Source of the DNA: Betaproteobacteria bacterium UBA6910
Lineage (GTDB): Bacteria; Pseudomonadota; Gammaproteobacteria; Burkholderiales; UBA6910
Length of the DNA stretch: 9,827 bases
Assembly: GCA_002451065.1 (NCBI GenBank)
Contig: DKBC01000183.1
Span: forward strand, 489-10,315
Direction: 5' to 3'
Part shown: in pieces, positions 6,485-9,827 of the stretch
Position numbering within the stretch: position 1 is the stretch's first letter
How the letters are laid out: every line of letters begins with the position of its first letter
Program-made: the position numbers and the translations under genes
Notes under the pieces: model-generated
What the model was told of the DNA's origin: nothing
Databases searched by the model: none
The model's input: the letters and a program-made list of their open reading frames with translations, nothing else

Positions 6485-7234
6485 ATGAACGACCAGCAGC
6501 TTCTGAGATACAGCCGGCACATCCTCCTTCCACAGATCGGGGTGGAGGGCCAGGAGAAGCTGCTCCACGCCAAGGCCCTGGTGATCGGCGCCGGCGGCCT
6601 CGGTTCTCCGGTGTCTCTCTATCTCGCCGCCAGCGGCGTCGGTACCCTGACGATTTGTGACGGCGATTCAGTGGACCTCACCAACCTCCAGCGCCAGATC
6701 GTGCACCGCACCGAGTCGGTGGGCGCCCTCAAGGCGGAGTCGGCCCGGGAGACCTTGAGCCACATCAATCCCGAGGTGAAGGTGGTGCCGATCCGTGAGC
6801 GCGTTGAGGGAGAGCGATTGCACGCGCTGGTCGCCGCCGCGGACGTGGTCATCGACGCCAGCGACAATTTCCCGACCCGCCATGCCATCAACCGCGCCTG
6901 CGTGCGCCACCGCAAGCCCCTGGTTTCAGGAGCCGGGATTCGCTTTGACGGCCAAGTCTCGGTTTTTGACCTGCGGGATCCCGAAAGCCCCTGCTACGCT
7001 TGCTTGTTTCCGGAGCACGGCGAGGCCGACGACGTTCGCTGCGCCGTAATGGGCGTGTTCGCGCCCCTGGTGGGGATCATCGGCTGCGTGCAGGCAGCCG
7101 AAGCGCTCAAGCTCATCATCGGTGCCGGGGAACCGCTTGCCGGGCGGCTGCTCCTCCTGGACGGCCTCGCCATGGAGTGGCGGTCGGTGCGGCTCAAGAA
7201 AGATCCGCGATGCGCAGTTTGCGCCGCGCCCTAG
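6485..7234 (+). CDS. moeB: MoeB/ThiF-family sulfur-carrier adenylyltransferase
   Basis: A 249-residue cytoplasmic E1-like enzyme that adenylates the C-terminal glycine of a small sulfur carrier (MoaD in molybdopterin synthesis, or ThiS in thiamine synthesis) so that it can receive sulfur. Visible marks: the N-terminal RYSRHILLPQIGVEGQEKL, the nucleotide loop GAGGLGS (35-41), NLQRQIVH with N67 and R70, K83, and the catalytic D127 in DASDN. Four zinc ligands are C170 and C173 (CYAC) and C243 and C246 (CAVC). C186 stands where ThiF carries its sulfur-linking cysteine. There is no C-terminal rhodanese domain, so it is the short bacterial type. The layout and length match E. coli MoeB closely; ThiF remains possible because no moaD or thiS gene is adjacent. 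The ATG at 6485 has GAGG five bases upstream, directly behind a terminator. Confidence 0.94.
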   Translation: MNDQQLLRYSRHILLPQIGVEGQEKLLHAKALVIGAGGLGSPVSLYLAASGVGTLTICDGDSVDLTNLQRQIVHRTESVGALKAESARETLSHINPEVKVVPIRERVEGERLHALVAAADVVIDASDNFPTRHAINRACVRHRKPLVSGAGIRFDGQVSVFDLRDPESPCYACLFPEHGEADDVRCAVMGVFAPLVGIIGCVQAAEALKLIIGAGEPLAGRLLLLDGLAMEWRSVRLKKDPRCAVCAAP

Positions 7235-8220
7235 GCGCCGCACTCGCCCTTCTGCTCGCGCTTTCCACGCCGCTCGTGGCCGCGGGCCAGTGGAGCGGCG
7301 GAAACTACCGGACGTGGTCCGGGTTCCTTCTGTACGCGCCGTGGATCTGGCCGTCCCGGGATTACCGGCTCTACCTGCCGGATGGGCTTGACCCTGGAAT
7401 CGCCCGCCCGCTGCTGGTCCTGCTACATGGCTGCAAGCAGGACCCGGAAGGCTTCGCGGCCGGCTCCCGGATGAACGCGTTGGCGGACCGCGAGGGATTT
7501 CTGGTCCTCTACCCGAGACAGGATGCGGCATCCAACATCGAACGCTGCTGGAACTGGTTCGACGGTTTCACCCAAAACCGGCTCGGCGAAGCCGCCATCA
7601 TCATGGGCATGGTGGACGAGGTGGCCAAGCGTTATCCGGTCGACCAGCACCGCATTTACGTCGCGGGGCTTTCCGCGGGCGGCGCCATGGCGGCGATACT
7701 GGCGAGCTGTTACGCGGACGTCTTCGCGGCTGCCGCGATCCACTCGGGCGTCGCCTACAAGGCGGCCACCGCCCCCTGGAATGCGCTCGCAGCCCTGGAG
7801 GCGGGCAGCCGTACGGCGCCCGAGGCCGCGGGGCGCGACGCGTGGAAATGCTCGAATTCGACCCAGCGCCCCATGCCGGTAATCGTGTTTCAGGGCGACG
7901 CGGATGAGCGGGTGCGGCCGATCAATGCCGATCAAGTGGTCCGCCAGTTCGCCCAGATGGGCGATCTTGCGGACGACGGCCAGGATAATGACAGCGTGAA
8001 AGCGGCGCCGACGGCCACCACCCGCGAACAGCAGCCTGGCGGGCACGCCTATACCGTGCGCGAATATCGCTACGGCGGAACAATGCTGCTGTTGGAATAC
8101 CGGATCCAGGGCATGGCCCACGCCTGGAGCGGAGGCGACGAGGCCCAGCCCTACAACGACGCGGCGGGCCCCGACGCCACGGAATTGATGTGGCGGTTCT
8201 TCACCCAGCACTCCCGCTGA
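7210..8220 (+). CDS. Secreted PHB depolymerase-family esterase
   Basis: A 336-residue alpha/beta-hydrolase of the esterase-PHB (LpqC-like) family. The ATG at 7210 lies inside the end of moeB, overlapping it by 25 bases in another frame, and is followed by a clear signal peptide (about 1-25, ending LVAAG). The family oxyanion motif LLHGCKQDPEGFA comes next, then RCWNWF. The nucleophile S155 sits in GLSAGGAM, the acid is D232 in QGDADERV, and the catalytic histidine is H304 in GMAHAWSGG. The reaction is ester hydrolysis outside the cytoplasm. Members of the family cleave poly(3-hydroxybutyrate), its oligomers or feruloyl and acetyl esters, and the substrate cannot be told from sequence. No separate substrate-binding domain is present, which argues against a dedicated extracellular PHB degrader. 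The overlap suggests translation coupled to moeB, but the functions are not obviously linked. Confidence 0.9.
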   Translation: MRSLRRALGAALALLLALSTPLVAAGQWSGGNYRTWSGFLLYAPWIWPSRDYRLYLPDGLDPGIARPLLVLLHGCKQDPEGFAAGSRMNALADREGFLVLYPRQDAASNIERCWNWFDGFTQNRLGEAAIIMGMVDEVAKRYPVDQHRIYVAGLSAGGAMAAILASCYADVFAAAAIHSGVAYKAATAPWNALAALEAGSRTAPEAAGRDAWKCSNSTQRPMPVIVFQGDADERVRPINADQVVRQFAQMGDLADDGQDNDSVKAAPTATTREQQPGGHAYTVREYRYGGTMLLLEYRIQGMAHAWSGGDEAQPYNDAAGPDATELMWRFFTQHSR

Positions 8221-8226
8221 AGGGGT

Positions 8227-9420
8227 CTATTCCGCCACCGCCTCGATCGAAACGCTCAGCTCCAGCGCCTTTTTCCCCACCAGATCCCGCAGTTTCGCTT
8301 TCACGGTGTAAATCCCGAGCGGATCGGGAGGATCGAACTCGATCTGCACCGTCGAATACGCCAGATTCACCATGAAGCGGCTAGGCCGCCGTCCCCTGAT
8401 CCCGAGCAAGTTCGGCAGTTCGGCGTAGACGGTGCTATCGGGTTTGAGTATCTCGACGTCGTACACCACTTCCGCATTGAGATCGCTATCGAGCCCGATG
8501 CCGGTGAACACCAGCTCCACCTCGACACGCTTGCCCTTGGCCACTCGTTCGATGCTCTCGGCCCGGGGCATTTCCGAGATCGGCAGGCTGGCCCAGCGCT
8601 TCCGGAAGTCCATGTCGTCGGTCACGAACAGCATGGCGGAGAATTCCCCGTCCCGGTTGGGAAACGACGGAGCCTGCCGAGCGACCTGCTCGGCGATGTC
8701 TCGCAGCACCTCCTGGGCAAACCCGGTGCGGCGCTCCGCCTCCTCCCGCACCGTGCGGTACACCAGCTCGTGCTGATCGGCGTTGGTCGCCAGGGACCAC
8801 CGGGCCGAGCCGCGCAACAGCAGTACCGGAAGACCCGCTTCCCCCGGCGCCGGCTCATACTCCAGCACGCCGATGACGCGCCTGACGAAACGGACGTCTC
8901 CGGTCGCCACGAATCCCGCCCACATCATGTCCAGGTGACTGGGGTCGGAAATGTGAAAACCGAAGCGGTCCGGCGGAGGCTTGTCGAGCTTCGCCATGTC
9001 GCCGGCGGGCCAGGCGTCGAGACGCGCTAGCTTGACGGCGTCGTACTTGAGACCCGCGAGCCACAGGGCCTTGATCAAAGGCAGGCGCTGCTCCGGGTCG
9101 AGCTCGGCGTCCCGGATCCAGCCCGCAGCGCCCGCCGGGTTCGCGCGGAATACCTCTGAAAAAAAACTGGCTAAAGGCGCTTCCGCCGCACCGGGCCCGA
9201 GCACCCCTTCCCGGGCGAGATCCCTCAGCACCGGGACTATCTGCGTGGTGTCCCGCTCCAGGTAGTGGTAGGTAAACCAGTCCTGGGCGGAGGGGGCGGG
9301 TTCAGGCGAGGATTCAGTCTGCGCCGGCGCGCTGTCCGCGCCCAGTACCAGCGCCAGCGCAACCAGCGCCCCGGCCCAGGTGCCAAGCCGGGGCGTCAAG
9401 CGGGCAGCAGGCTGGGCCAC
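8227..9420 (-). CDS. Exported protein of unknown function with C-terminal beta-rich domain
   Basis: I do not recognise this family. The reading frame gives 397 residues from GTG at 9420, or 401 from TTG at 9432. Both starts lie inside the end of slmA and neither has a strong ribosome binding site. A signal peptide is clear: RLTPRLGTW, then a hydrophobic stretch, then an APAQ cleavage region near residue 33. The middle (about 45-290) looks mostly helical, beginning DWFTYHYLERDTTQIVP and including LIKALWLAGLKYDAVKLA. The last 99 residues (about 299-397) alternate hydrophobic and polar residues with proline turns (VEVELVFTG, FDPPDPLGIYTVKAKLRD), suggesting an Ig-like beta-sandwich of the kind used for extracellular contacts. 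It is probably periplasmic or surface-exposed, with no transmembrane anchor after the signal. It follows slmA on the same strand and is likely co-transcribed with it. A single in-frame reading across 1.2 kb supports a real gene. Confidence 0.82.
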   Translation of the reverse strand: MAQPAARLTPRLGTWAGALVALALVLGADSAPAQTESSPEPAPSAQDWFTYHYLERDTTQIVPVLRDLAREGVLGPGAAEAPLASFFSEVFRANPAGAAGWIRDAELDPEQRLPLIKALWLAGLKYDAVKLARLDAWPAGDMAKLDKPPPDRFGFHISDPSHLDMMWAGFVATGDVRFVRRVIGVLEYEPAPGEAGLPVLLLRGSARWSLATNADQHELVYRTVREEAERRTGFAQEVLRDIAEQVARQAPSFPNRDGEFSAMLFVTDDMDFRKRWASLPISEMPRAESIERVAKGKRVEVELVFTGIGLDSDLNAEVVYDVEILKPDSTVYAELPNLLGIRGRRPSRFMVNLAYSTVQIEFDPPDPLGIYTVKAKLRDLVGKKALELSVSIEAVAE

Positions 9421-9827
9421 TGGGCCGCCCAATGCTCGAGAGGATCGCGTCTGAATCCGCTCTTGGCGAACTGGTGCCAGCGCCCGATCACGTAACAGAT
9501 CAGCAGGTTCGCCTGGGCCGTCACGTCCACTTCGGTGCCGATGCCGTCCTGGGTGGCCGCAATGCGCAGCGACTGCTTGAGGGTCGCTTCCAGCCGATCG
9601 ATGAGCTGGTTGATGCGCGCCTGCAGGCGCTCGTCCTCGTTCACCAGCGCGTCGCCGATCAGCACCCGGGTCATGCCTTGGTTCTTCTTCGGAAACCCCA
9701 GCAGCACTGAAAGAATGCCCTCGAGCTGCTTGACGCCGCTGAACTCCTCCGTAGTGATCTTGTTAACCAGGCCGAACAGGGTGTCTTCGATGAAGGCGAT
9801 CAGCCCCTCGAACATCTGGGCCTTGCT
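9396..9827 (-). CDS. slmA: Nucleoid occlusion factor SlmA (TetR family), C-terminal part
   Basis: The last 143 residues of a protein normally close to 200 long; the N-terminal DNA-binding helix-turn-helix lies beyond the right edge. The frame is open to the window end and starts with SKAQMFEGLIAFIEDTLF, the segment that directly follows the HTH in SlmA (SKTRMFDSLIEFIEDSL in E. coli). Further matches are VLLGFPKKNQGMTRVLIGDAL and DERLQARINQLIDRLEATL. The tail, with RWHQFAKSGFRRDP, ends in a WPSLLPA motif like the WPLIAAQL of E. coli. SlmA binds chromosomal sites and blocks FtsZ ring assembly over the nucleoid. Its stop codon lies 25-37 bases inside the start of the downstream exported-protein gene, implying a shared transcript. 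The initiator at 9815 is internal and not the true start. Confidence 0.92.
   Translation of the reverse strand, partial: SKAQMFEGLIAFIEDTLFGLVNKITTEEFSGVKQLEGILSVLLGFPKKNQGMTRVLIGDALVNEDERLQARINQLIDRLEATLKQSLRIAATQDGIGTEVDVTAQANLLICYVIGRWHQFAKSGFRRDPLEHWAAQWPSLLPA

Noticed and set aside
4981..6573. Long minus-strand open frame of 530 codons opposite ctpA
   Set aside because: The plus strand encodes a complete S41 protease with all active-site residues. The minus reading has no domain and no ribosome binding site.

Overview
The window is a GC-rich, gene-dense piece of a Gram-negative chromosome. The gene set points to a proteobacterium, most likely a betaproteobacterium. The basis is the run gpmA - envC-like - ctpA - moeB, a SlmA-type nucleoid occlusion factor, an RND pump with a periplasmic adaptor, and a secreted PHB-depolymerase-type esterase. 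The species cannot be read from the sequence. There are no RNA genes, insertion sequences, CRISPR arrays or signs of a prophage.

Layout, left to right. (1) Minus strand, 1-2760: an ArsR-family repressor gene, then an RND periplasmic adaptor, then an RND inner-membrane permease that runs off the left edge. Between repressor and adaptor lies an AT-rich island (about 77% AT over 2361-2450, in a GC-rich neighbourhood). It holds a perfect 18-bp palindrome overlapping a plausible -10 box, as expected for a repressor-controlled efflux operon. (2) A 246-base divergent spacer (2761-3006) with a strong hairpin. (3) Plus strand, 3007-6405: gpmA, an envC-like LytM protein and a CtpA-type S41 protease, separated by 13 and 14 bases and ended by a clear rho-independent terminator at 6442-6474. 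(4) Plus strand, 6485-8220: moeB, then an esterase gene whose start overlaps the end of moeB. (5) Minus strand, 8227-9827: an unrecognised exported protein, preceded and overlapped by slmA, which is cut by the right edge. The esterase gene and the unrecognised gene converge with six bases between their stop codons.

How the parts work together. The left block is a self-contained efflux module; its outer-membrane channel is not in view. The repressor lacks the usual ArsR metal ligands but has two cysteines 66 residues apart, the arrangement of the persulfide/redox sensors SqrR and BigR. The pump may therefore answer to sulfur or redox stress rather than a metal. The middle block couples a glycolytic enzyme to two envelope proteins: a catalytically degenerate EnvC-type amidase activator and a periplasmic processing protease. 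The right block joins a sulfur-carrier adenylyltransferase, an exported serine esterase, a cell-division regulator and an orphan exported protein. Nothing here is clearly an undescribed system. The best leads are the repressor/operator pair, the orphan exported protein beside slmA, and the terminator placed directly against the moeB ribosome binding site.
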